The notes under the pieces: generated by a model
Told to the model about the DNA's origin: nothing
The model's input: the letters and a program-made list of their open reading frames with translations, nothing else
Database searches by the model: none
In this document: positions 1 through 9,391 of the stretch, piece by piece
Layout of the letters: the number at the start of each line of letters is the position of its first letter
Numbering within the stretch: the first letter of the stretch is position 1
Made by a program: the position numbers and the translations under genes
NCBI GenBank assembly: GCA_032164295.1
Contig: JAJHTX010000004.1
Span: forward strand, 2,356,001-2,420,000
Origin: Inonotus obliquus
Lineage: Eukaryota > Basidiomycota > Agaricomycetes > Hymenochaetales > Hymenochaetaceae
DNA length: 64,000 bases
Direction of reading: 5' to 3'

Positions 1-290
1 ATTTCGGGCCTCTCTTCTCCCTAACCTTCACTTCCCAGGAAGCCTCGCACACCTTTTTTGATGCTCTTCAGTGTGCGAAGGGACCCTCGTTGGGAACAAA
101 CTTTACACTTTCATGTCCATATACTATTTTGGCTCACTACCATGAACGACCGTGGGCGGCGACGTACAGAATCGAAGAAGGCATCGTCCGGCTTAGTGTT
201 GGAATGGAAGATAGAGAAGTTTTGATGGGTTGGGTACATGAGGCATTGACAGAAGCTGAAAAATGTTCGACATCACGGAAGGACGGATAG
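1..290 (+). CDS. Cystathionine gamma-synthase-like PLP enzyme, last exon (partial)
   Basis: Terminal exon of a gene whose 5' part lies left of the window. A splice acceptor (ttcccag) ends at 38 and an in-frame exon runs from 39 to the TAG at 288-290, starting with EASHTFFDAL. The stretch GPSLGTNFTLSCPYTILAHY followed by RLSVGMEDRE is typical of the C-terminal small domain of Cys/Met-metabolism PLP enzymes of the fungal cystathionine gamma-synthase type, which join O-acetyl- or O-succinyl-homoserine and cysteine in transsulfuration. The catalytic lysine is outside the window, so the exact enzyme cannot be fixed. Family assignment is by eye from the RLSVG(M/L)ED signature. Bases 1-38 are intron. 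Confidence 0.72.
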   Translation, partial: FGPLFSLTFTSQEASHTFFDALQCAKGPSLGTNFTLSCPYTILAHYHERPWAATYRIEEGIVRLSVGMEDREVLMGWVHEALTEAEKCSTSRKDG

Positions 291-390
291 TTAGCATATT
301 CATAGATCATCCTATAATACCAGTACAGGACAGGAATTACATTTTAGCGGACTTGGATCAGGAAAGTCACGTCTCGTCGGGGACAGTTAT

Positions 391-2244
391 TTAGCGGCGT
401 TGCTGTTCACTGAAAGTATTGAGCTCGAGCTCTGAGTCTTGTCGCGTTCGATACCGACCGTCGTACACAGCACTTCGCGCGACGTCCTGTCTTCGGCTCT
501 TGTCGTTGGAATTATTGATGTCCATATCCTCACCCAGATCTCCCACCAATAGAGTTCGACGGGCTCGATGATCGGTTCTGAGATTTGAGAACGAAACACT
601 CATAGCGGTAGCCTCGGGTTTGCCAGCGCGACGCAGATTTAGCATGAGCCGACATATCATCACTGTCGTGATAACATTCGTAAACGGTGCGTTGGCAAAC
701 TTGAGATCCACCTGAGGAAATATAAGCCATTATTAAATATAAAGCAAAGCGGACTTGAGGAAATCCGCCCACCGGTGCCACCTATAATAGAATCAGAATG
801 AGAGTTGAGCCACCGGAGGCCAAAACAGAATATCACTTACAATGTATGTAATGACATTCGCAACGTTTGCAATGAAAATAACGCTTTGGCCATATGACAT
901 GAGTTTCGTGCAAGAAATGGATCGGCAAGCTTGCTCACAGAAAGTACATGACACCTGGACCATTCGAAAGCTTGGTCAGTCTGTGGTAGAGTCTATAAAT
1001 TGCGCAGCATACCATCTCGCAACATGACCGTTAGAAGACTGCCCTTCAAAGTCCCGTACGTACGCAGTCGAAGTGCTCTTGCGAGCGTCAGGACAAAAAC
1101 AAGCGTCGGGAATATCAGCTGCCCCATCCAGAACACGGCGAATTCTGATACAGAATGTTTAGTTAAGAGGGTCTCGAGAGTATTGACTGCGCATACTGAT
1201 TCCTCTAAATAGCGACACGTTAGTGAAATGTACTGTCCGTCTGTCGCTGAGCAGAACTCACTCATCTGGTTTTCCCGTCAATATGCAACCTACTTCGCCT
1301 ATCAAAGGAACGCCTAAGCATTGATTAAATTATAGATATGCGTTGCGTATACCATTTGGAAGAGGGGCGAAAGTGCCGCCCGCGACAGCCCACTTGAATC
1401 ACGTCAATCTCCATACATATCCGAAGAGAATAATGAAAAGTGCTGACGCTTTCTAACGCGATCTCCGTAATGAATACCGGAGCCAATAGGACAACGACCC
1501 ACTGAATGACAGACACGTTAGATTTAGATCTACTAGGGCAATTATTCGCGGATTCAGCGCACCAAAGCTTGACCGTAAAGTGCATAAACGCGGAGTGACA
1601 GTGTCAGTCCAGATGCGATGTTGGAAATAATTTGCATCGCCCCCGGGAACTTGACGAAATGTATACACCTATTTACGAGGCTCAACAAGGCAAAGTGCCT
1701 AATTCTCGAACATGCTCACTGCTGTTTATACGAAGAGAGGAAAGGTTAGGAATGTCGTGAGAGAATTTAGGCATTGTACGAACCTCTTCTGTAAGTGGCA
1801 CAAAGAAGCCTAGGGTCCCGATTACTACGACTTCGGAATCATGCTGAACTACACACTCACCCGTCAAAGTCGGAAAGAGTGAGAAGAGCAACGTGTATCG
1901 ATTCTGCGATCCTTGTTAGAAAGGTGCAACGGATAAATGAGAGACTACACGTACCAAAAACCATAGAGCCGTAGGGAAAGTGAACTTGCGCATCCAAAAT
2001 GTGTCCACCTCTCTGTCAAACGTGATGACATATTCGAAGATAGCGAGTGCTGCAGCCCAGATAGTGTGGCCAAGTTAGATGTCAGTAGATACCCTTGGAT
2101 GAGTGGTGCCAGGATGCATCCCACCATAGCTTCCGGTCGTGTATTGCCTGACTCCAGTTCTGCATAGCGCGTAATTAAGATGAAAGGCTGCGACCATTGT
2201 CAGAGACGCAGTACTTACAAGTGTCGAGCTCCTGTTGGGTCCAT
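391..2244 (-). CDS. DUF6533-type multispanning membrane protein, copy 1
   Basis: Member of the large agaricomycete DUF6533 family of about 7-TM proteins of unknown function. Pieces on successive minus-strand exons match the family order: FEYVITFDREVDTFW near 2000, the second-exon signature ASGLTLSLRVYALYGQ near 1600, the membrane segment FWMGQLIFPTLVFVLTLARA near 1120, and FANAPFTNVITTVMICRLML near 690 followed by a polar tail ending in QQRR and a TAA at 391. The proposed start is the ATG at 2244 (MDPTGARHL) followed by a GTAAGT donor. At least six introns are needed and not every junction was resolved, especially between the first exon and FEYVITF, where I could not find an open link. A decayed 5' end is possible. 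Its closest relative in the window is the next gene. Confidence 0.62.
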
Positions 2245-3155
2245 GGGAGAGCGCTGAGTCGTACTTGCGTAGAGGAGAGGACCGTCTCACGGATTTTAAG
2301 GATCACAGTATCTCCAAGGAAGAGACTCTATCTTTATGCTTGCCGGTCATTTGACCACAAGTCCACCGCCTCAAGGTAAATTAAGGAAGCTGATGGCTTC
2401 CGTGAGATACACCATAGACGGATCAGATGATGGAACAGTAACGAGACTGACACCGGTAATGGTCGTCATTCCAAAGCCCGTCGTGCGCTGCCTGTTTGGT
2501 GGCATTCCATATCTAGGAACAGACGAATGATACATTGAATGTTTCGAAGTCATGCCAAGCAAAGGACATACCTTACATCCGGACTATGGAGGGTATTACC
2601 AATATTATGAGATAAGCTTCCCGCGTTCCAAACTTTTTACCAGCATCAAAAATCTTGACTTCGCCATGCTATGATCGGGAACTCAGCAAAGAAGTACGAG
2701 TAACCACTGGCAGTAGCCTGCGAGTCCTCGGGCGAGTACATATGTAGCCCTTCCCTCCCACGGCACGACGAGAATTCCGCACGATTCACATGCGACTGAC
2801 GAGTATCTATCATGATGTCTCTCATAGGCTTGTGAAAAAATAACACAGTTCATCAATCACTTACCGACGCCCACTTTGTAGTCGCTGCCAACTACCAGTT
2901 GAGCTACAGTGCAGTGCGTGCTAACCCGTTTGGAACCGCCGAGATTAGTCGAATGGAATAACGTCGCGCTTATGTAATAAAACAATGCGCAGATCACACC
3001 CACACCCACACACACACAGTCGCAGCCGCGATTCAGACCCTGCTGAGAAAACTACAGGTATACATCACCATTCCATTTACAACAATAAAGTAACCCTTCG
3101 GAAGGAAGTACAGGCTCTTCACGAGGAGAAAGTACATGCATAGAAAGACACCCTA
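2245..3155. other. Intergenic region between the two DUF6533 copies
   Basis: Contains the promoter of copy 1 and the 3' flank of copy 2. A CA-rich simple run (cacacc/cacaca) lies at about 2995-3018. Short open frames at 2336-2530 (+) and 2371-2562 (-) overlap each other and show no family signature, so I do not call them genes. Confidence 0.5.
2995..3018. repeat. CA-rich microsatellite
   Basis: Imperfect cacaccc/cacaca run of about 24 bp in the intergenic space between the DUF6533 copies. Confidence 0.8.
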
Positions 3156-5112
3156 TTATACATGCCGTCCTTCCGGGATTGCATCGAGCTCAAACTCCGT
3201 TCGCGCTTCAGACTGCACCCAGATCTGCACATGCTCTGGTTCGCCGCGTCTAGTGTCCCGCTTCCGCACTTTATCATTGAGGTTGTCGACGTCCATCTCT
3301 GCCCCGAGATTTCCTAGGTATGTGTGTCGGAAGCGATTGCCGTGGAAACTAGAGAAATTGTTCTCAGTGTCAGATGAGTCCGGTCGGCGTAGGTTTAACA
3401 TTAGTCGACAGATCATGATAGTGGTGATAACGTTCGTAAAAGGCGCGTTGGTAAATTTGAGGCTCTCCTGAGAAATATAATCGGTAAGTCAATATTCTGT
3501 GGGTATGGGATTCCATCCTTACCGGAGCAAGCTAAGTACGCATCAGAGAGAGTGAAGGATATTAGTCCATGATAGCGACTTCGATCGGATTCAGCTCACA
3601 GTGTACGTAAGAACATTCGTGAGATTTGCCAAAAAAATGACGCTAGATTAAAGAACGTCAGTTTTGAGACCCACTGATGCTGGGTTTGGGCTCACGTAAA
3701 ATACATTATACCTGACGCGCATAGAATTTAGTAAGGAGCGGTACAAAGAAAACTGGATCCCGCACCATCTCGTAGCATGATATCCAAGATACTTCCGTTC
3801 AGAGAGCCACGGTGACGCAAGCGGTAAATTCGGATAAGGGTCATCACGAAAACGGCCGAGGGAAAAATAAGCTGGCCTATCCAGAACGACGCGAACCCTA
3901 TTGCAGACACGTCAGAATACGATCCAACTTGAGGGAAAAGAAATTGCTTACTATCTCCTCTGTACATCGAGTAGGGTGAGTGATTCATTTCAAAGACTAA
4001 TTATTAGAGGACCGAGACTACTCACTCGTCATGTCGTCCAGTTAGAATGCAGGTTCTTAAACCTGGTGACACGGATTACTTTCTGATGCATGTGTTGAAT
4101 AATCGAATAATCGAGAGAACATACCTGGTGGAAGCCTAGCGGCAACGCCTCCCAGTATAGCCCACTAGCAGATGTGAATACGAGGGTAAAGGGGGTAGCA
4201 GCGCAACTCACAAGTTCCAGGGCAAGTTCTGCGATCAAGACAGGAGTTAGTAAGACGAGGACCCACTATATTGAAGCAGTTAATATGAAAGGAATGGTAA
4301 CAGGGATGACGTTGTCCTCACCCAAGCCTGGCCGTATAATGCGTAGACGCGAAGTAGCAGCGTCAAACCAGAAGCAACATTGGATGCAATCTGCATCGAT
4401 CCGGGGAATCTCACAAATTTAGCGCATCTAAAAATAATTAGCAGAGTGATGGGTGGTGCTTCGGGGAATTGCGCACTGCTGTGAAATTTAATAAAGTCGA
4501 AGACATCAATATATGCAGGAGCCATAGACAGAAGAATAAACTAACCTCGTCCGTATAAGGGTAGAAGAAGCCTTCAAGTTACGGACATGGTCAGCGAGAA
4601 ACTGGAGAGATGCTGAGAATCCTTTCGTACCGACTACAGTTGGGAAAGTCGAAAAAATAAGAATATACCGATTCTAAAGTCTACCGTCAAATCAAGAGTC
4701 GAACGATAAGATGGCAGTGACTAACCAAAAACCAAAGAAGGGTAGCGAATGTGAACCTTCGCTTCCAGAAGCTCTCGAACTCGCGGTCGAACGTTATAAA
4801 CCATTCGTAGAGGCCCATGGCTAATCACGGTCCCAGTGAAGAATGCCGTGAGCCGGTATCAAACAACAATGCGTTCCAAATTGGCGTACCAAAGCTGCCA
4901 GTGCCGTACAACTTGATCGCAGTCCTATCGAGTTAGGCGCCTTGAATACCGTCGATAACATGAGAATGAATTTGAGCACTCACAAATGCCTTACGACTGT
5001 CACTGGCTCCACCATGGCTGATCAGGGTCAATGGGTGATCACAGAGGAGTGAGAAGCATGGTAATCTTATATTGGCAAGAAGGTATCGCCAAGGATCGTC
5101 AAGAAAACTCAT
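3156..5112 (-). CDS. DUF6533-type multispanning membrane protein, copy 2
   Basis: Tandem paralogue of the preceding gene, same strand. The same landmarks recur in order: YEWFITFDREFESFWKRRFT near 4790 spliced to NRYILIFSTFP, then KFVRFPGSMQIASNVASGLT and LLLRVYALYGQ near 4370, FWIGQLIFPSAVFVMTLIRI near 3860, and FTNVITTIMICRLMLNLRR near 3410 before a polar tail ending HV-TAA at 3156. The LWFL|NRY junction with a GTTAGT donor shows the reading is spliced. An upstream ATG at 5112 opens MSFLDDPWRYLL and ends in a GTGAGT donor, but the link to the first membrane segment is uncertain. Function unknown; a membrane role is inferred from the hydrophobic segments. It could be partly degenerate at the 5' end. 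Confidence 0.6.
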
Positions 5113-5478
5113 GGATGCCCTGGTGGAATTCTTTTCTGGAGAGCGAATCTGGTGAGTGAATAAGGATTCTGCCTCGAACTTGGATGATGGACCTTTCCGA
5201 AGGTCTAAAGGTCGATGAAGAGGACGTGCTCTGTGCGCGAGGAGCGCACAAAGTACCACCGGATGGCTGATTTCGGTAACTTTACTCCTACAATAGGTTA
5301 GTTGTCATGAGCGGAGACAACCTACCGATCAGTTTTTCTAGGAGTTGTGTTTTAGCACCCAAGTAGCCAATAAAATTGTTGCCCAAAGGGTCTAGTAAAT
5401 GTTGATCCTCACAGTCTAGCTTTGTCCGTTCAGTTCCCCGCGTCTATTATAGCAAGGACCAGGGCATTCATTTGAATA

Positions 5479-5898
5479 ATGCAAGATGGGATCAGGAACT
5501 TTGAATTTAGGCTCTCACCATCTTTCCCCGAAAAGAATAGTTGCACTCATAGTTGCAACTTAGATGCTCTGTCCAGGACACCATTCACCAGAGTATCCAT
5601 GCAACACCACATGATAACACATGATACGCAGGAAAATTACTATTGCGGTCACTCGAGTCTAAGTGTCAGTTCCATTCAAAAAACCTTTCTTGTCCAACGG
5701 ACTACTCAATATTGTAATACAGTCACGAGAAAATGCTCTCAGTTAACTCGGTTTAAGTGTAGACCATTCTCCCATACTGACTGCTTGGCGATCAATACAG
5801 CAAAGGAGACTCATTCGCAATTCAAAGATCCCAACGTTCCTAGCATGAGAGAGAAAATACCATCTTCGTCGGTATTCAGTCGAATCTATCAACAGTAA
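5479..5898 (+). CDS. Doubtful 139-residue ORF rich in Cys and His
   Basis: ATG-initiated open frame without visible introns. The product has scattered Cys/His pairs (CTHSC, HHMITH, YYCGH, FKCRPFSHTDC) that vaguely recall a zinc-binding protein but do not fit a C2H2, RING or other finger spacing. No signal peptide or membrane segment. No promoter or neighbour context supports it. It may be chance reading in AT-richer intergenic DNA; I list it only because it is the longest ATG frame in this gap. Confidence 0.12.
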   Translation: MQDGIRNFEFRLSPSFPEKNSCTHSCNLDALSRTPFTRVSMQHHMITHDTQENYYCGHSSLSVSSIQKTFLVQRTTQYCNTVTRKCSQLTRFKCRPFSHTDCLAINTAKETHSQFKDPNVPSMREKIPSSSVFSRIYQQ

Positions 5899-6544
5899 TC
5901 AGCCAGATCAGATCAAATACCGAGTGAACACGCGAGACAACCGCTTTGATCGGTCTGCTTGGCTTGGTGGCGCTGTCAACAATGCGTGGTATACGACAAC
6001 GACCCAGCGCCAGCGATGGGTCTGCCGTAGAGACTTGATTAGCATAGCAAGCTATCTGATGTCATCAAAAAAAGTCGCCCGCAAACCATCGCATTACAGC
6101 AATGCTCACCTGTGCAACCCAAATTCATAGCCGCGAACCTCTTCTTTGATGCTGAGTTACCCAACGGTGATCATTCCTACTTACGTAGCCTCGCGCAAAT
6201 GAGCCGATAACTCCTGAACCTACGCATGAGCTGACGCGGAGCGGAAACAAAAATCTGAAAGAGATTGCATACCAGCGATGCGGCTCCGACCTCCGAGTCC
6301 GTGTCGGAGGGTCCGTGTCGGAGGAAGCATCGCTCAATTGAGCTGAGAATCGACCTCGCACAAAGGGAGCGTCGGAACCAATCGGAGATTCACCTTTAGA
6401 AGCCACAGAGCCATAAATAAATCCATGAAGCAGAGTTGTGGCCAGAGTACGATGTGCTCATGCAGACGTTGCAGACGCACGCTGAGCGAAGGTCAACGGA
6501 AGCGAGAGGGCTGAATAAAATTTCTCACGACCGCGACGCGTCAG

Positions 6545-6550
6545 CACGTG
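6545..6550. promoter_or_regulatory. CACGTG palindrome upstream of the gene at 6662
   Basis: E-box/CBF1-type palindrome in the context agCACGTGat, 111 bp before the ATG at 6662. Binding is inferred, not shown. Confidence 0.4.
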
Positions 6551-6661
6551 ATCCGTTCTGCAGTATTCTGGTCGCGTCTAAACATGGCTCCTTACAGCAT
6601 CCATAGCGCTTTCAACAACCTTCTTTAGCGACTAAAGTTTCCACCATCGATAGCAAGAAAC

Positions 6662-7851
6662 ATGTCAGCGAAAGAAAAGGAGAATTCTCTTCCTCAACAG
6701 ACCACACTTCAATTCGGACCACCACCTACTGTTGGCACTGGCTCGGGCGTCAGCAAGAAAACCGGCATGGCACCGAAAGGCAAAAAAAGGACATTGGATG
6801 TGACAAGCGGCCGTGAATATCATCTTCCCAAGCTTTGGCGGTGACTTCTCTCACATTTCTTGTTTTAGTCGCAATCAATCTCAATGATGCTGTTATTCCG
6901 GTGACGGAAGAAGTATGTAGTTCTTCCTTGTCCGTTTCTTTTCTACGACTAAGGAGTTTTGTAGGTCGTGGAGGCTATGCGCAAGCGAATCCTTGAGGTA
7001 TGCCGACTGACTCATCAAGCAAAACATTCATACTTACGGGTCTGGAAAGCTGGAAGAACAACTCGAAGGCCAACCAACTACCAAGAGACCCAAGGTATCC
7101 GCTACCAACTCGGCTCCAGTCGAAGAGCCAAAGGCAGTTCCAAGCACATCCGAGCCCGCAAAACCAGCGAAGCGCCAAACCGATCCAAAGAAAATCGACG
7201 CACTCATCAAGAAGATCTGGTCCAGGTACTCAACACCCCCTGAATCTTTAACATTCAATCGCTAATTCTGGGCAACTCCAATAGCTTGCAGAAAGAAGTC
7301 AAGACGGAGAAATACAAATTCAGAGGCGGCCCTTCTAAGACATGCAGGATTGAAGAAGTCATCGAGGATGACGAGTTTATGGAAATATTCGTTAATCGTC
7401 CATCGTATATCAGGGTTATCCAGCCTTTGCCGGATAACAAGCCAAATTCCGCAGTGCGCATCCATGAATACGTTAGTAATTCGCTGCTGCTGCAGGTCAA
7501 GAATGTATTACCGATATTCGCAGCCTCCTGAGGAGATCGAGAAGATCTTCGGTAAATTTTACAAGGAACTCAAGGGCAACCGTTACAGTCTTGGCGGTAA
7601 GTTCTCATTTACCTCACCGTAAACATGTACCGAGCGGCCCTCCAGGTATCTGTGCGCGGTTCGCGAAAGGCGAGAAAATTGGACTCGTAGCCCTGAGCAT
7701 CAACTACCTCCAAGTCACCTATTCTACCAAAACGATGAAGTGCGGTATGAAGTTCGAAGTCGAGGAAGCGCACCCGTATCGTTGTGGCTTGGACGACGTG
7801 TGCGAGGATTGGGAAGCCGCGATGTACAACGCTATGCGCAGAATGAAGTAA
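6662..7851 (+). CDS. Conserved fungal protein of unknown function
   Basis: Multi-exon gene starting at ATG 6662 (MSAKEKENSLPQQ). Phase-consistent exons: 6662-6812, 6869-6912, 6965-6997, 7050-7225 and one from 7285. A basic, lysine-rich N-terminal half (TKRPKVSAT, KPAKRQTDPKK) suggests a nuclear protein. The C-terminal half carries a compact alpha/beta-looking module with IRVIQPLPDNKPNS, QPPEEIEKIFGKFYKELKGN and, in the last exon, KIGLVALSINYLQVTYSTKT before the TAA ending at 7851. I recognise the pattern as a recurring basidiomycete hypothetical family but know no function. The frame changes between exon 5 and the segment starting MYYRYSQ at 7503 in a way a normal intron does not easily solve. 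Confidence 0.68.
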
Positions 7852-7969
7852 CCCGCTGTGTTGGTCCATGGTTATTGGTATCATGTTGAAGCTCCTTGGT
7901 TGTTGACTGCTGAACTCTGAGCTAATTCTCAATATCCCGCCTAATTCCCGACATGCTCATCTTACCATG

Positions 7970-7981
7970 CCCCCCCCCCCT
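7970..7981. repeat. Poly-C tract
   Basis: Homopolymer run of about 12 C in the 3' flank of the gene ending at 7851. Length may be affected by sequencing. Confidence 0.6.
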
Positions 7982-8057
7982 CTTTGCTATGCGATCATAA
8001 TGCGGATAGAGCCATATTGTTAATAGCATTTGATAATTATGCAACAGAAGGACGTTT

Positions 8058-8693
8058 CTAGTGATGGTGCGGGTCCGCTTCGTGGTCGTAAATAGGTTCC
8101 ACAGGTGGCTGCAGGAATACGTTTTATTGAGATGAACGATAACCAAGGAAAAGCGACTCGAACTTACCGGAATGTTGCGCTCCCTGAGTTCATCGAGGGA
8201 CAGAATTCATAATTATGAGATTCAAACCAAAAACCACATACAAACATGAAAAGGACAGACCATTTCGTACCACCAGGTGATTCAGGTGCTAACCGACGAA
8301 AGTCACACTCAAATCAGTATGTCATTGTGGCAGCTAGAGAAGCTGATACGCACCGGTGTACGGATCAGGATGCAACTTCGCAGCAAGGTCCGCCTCCGCT
8401 TTCGCCAAAATAGCCGCCAACGCACGAGGGTCGTGAACATTCCTGTAAGCATCATCGCCAACATTCACAATTCAAACATCAATAACACCTTGAAATCAGA
8501 AGAAAAAAAGGACAATCAAAACGCACCGATTCCTCTCAAACTCAGCACGAATCTGCAAAGCCTTCCATCTCCACAGCTCACGATTCACCGTCCAATCAAG
8601 TTCATTCTTCAGATACCGTTTATACAGCGACTTGACGTAGAACCGGTGTGCAGCCGAAAAGGGGTTGACTGTTTTTGCCACTGCAGAGGCCAT
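8058..8693 (-). CDS. NDUFB9: NADH dehydrogenase (complex I) B22/NDUFB9 subunit, LYR family
   Basis: Accessory subunit of mitochondrial complex I and a member of the LYR/Complex1_LYR family. Exons (8527-8693, 8354-8442, 8261-8288, 8168-8183, 8058-8108) keep phase throughout and give 116 residues, normal for fungi. The first exon shows FSAAHRFYVKSLYKRYLKN, where SLYKRYLK is the LYR-like helix, then WTVNRELWRWKALQIRAEFE; the second gives NVHDPRALAAILAKAE and HPDPY, the family hallmark. The last exons read PGGTKWERNIP and PPVEPIYDHEADPHHH. The start is ATG 8693 (MASAVAKT); the upstream frame has no further ATG. Exons of 28 and 16 nt are unusually small. Expected location: matrix side of the inner membrane, membrane arm of complex I. 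Confidence 0.9.
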
Positions 8694-9391
8694 GTTGGCT
8701 TCAACGGCCTTGTAGGATTGGAGGATAGAGATAGAGGCGGTAACGATGCTCGACAACTTCGGGTTGATCGTGAGCTAGACGCCGATCGCTTGTTGCTCTT
8801 TACGGTTGTCCTCTCAACAGATTTGAAGGAGGGAATTACATAATACGAAGAAACAAAAAACCAATAGATATTAGTGCTTGTATAATAATATTACTGATTG
8901 CGCTCCACTTTGCTATGAGGCTACACCTGCAATGAGTTATTGACACATTAGAATCAAAAAAAAATGCTGTCCAGAATCAGCTGAGGACATGCGAAAGCAT
9001 AAAAAGCATGTACGAGCAGCGAATCGGACCAATACCATGAATATGGGTATTCCTACTTCGGTAGGCAGAGGGTGAGAGAAATAATACAGTGAGTCAGGTA
9101 GAATATACACGAGTAAGTCCACGAACGAAAATCGAGATATAGGAAACGATGAAAACCTATAAGAATGCTCTTCGCTACGAAGATGTAAGCTGGATCCCGT
9201 TGACTTCAGTCTCCTCAATTATCCGTCGACCTCTTCGGCGATTGACCACACGACGTTGCTCCATCGTGTCATCCTCAGATGGAATGAGAATACGTGGGGG
9301 ACGAAAGCCCAATCACTGAGTAGGCAATCCCGTACAGAACGAGTAGAGCGAACTCGATCGACTCGATCAGGTATCATTCACCCACTGACAC
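8694..9391. other. Intergenic region between NDUFB9 and the SQ-rich gene
   Basis: Holds the NDUFB9 promoter and the 3' flank of the next minus-strand gene. An open frame on the + strand (8277-8843) is antisense to NDUFB9 and not supported. Nothing else recognisable. Confidence 0.5.

Larger units (their letters stand above)
5113..6661. other. Intergenic region, no supported gene
   Basis: About 1.5 kb between the copy 2 5' end and the gene at 6662. A 139-codon ATG frame at 5479-5898 (+) is listed separately with low confidence. A short direct repeat (ccgtgtcggagg, twice) sits near 6300-6325. The segment from 6480 on is the promoter of the gene at 6662 and holds a CACGTG at 6545. Confidence 0.5.

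Noticed and set aside
8277..8843. 188-codon plus-strand frame
   Set aside because: Antisense to the spliced NDUFB9 gene, whose exons and family motifs are clear.
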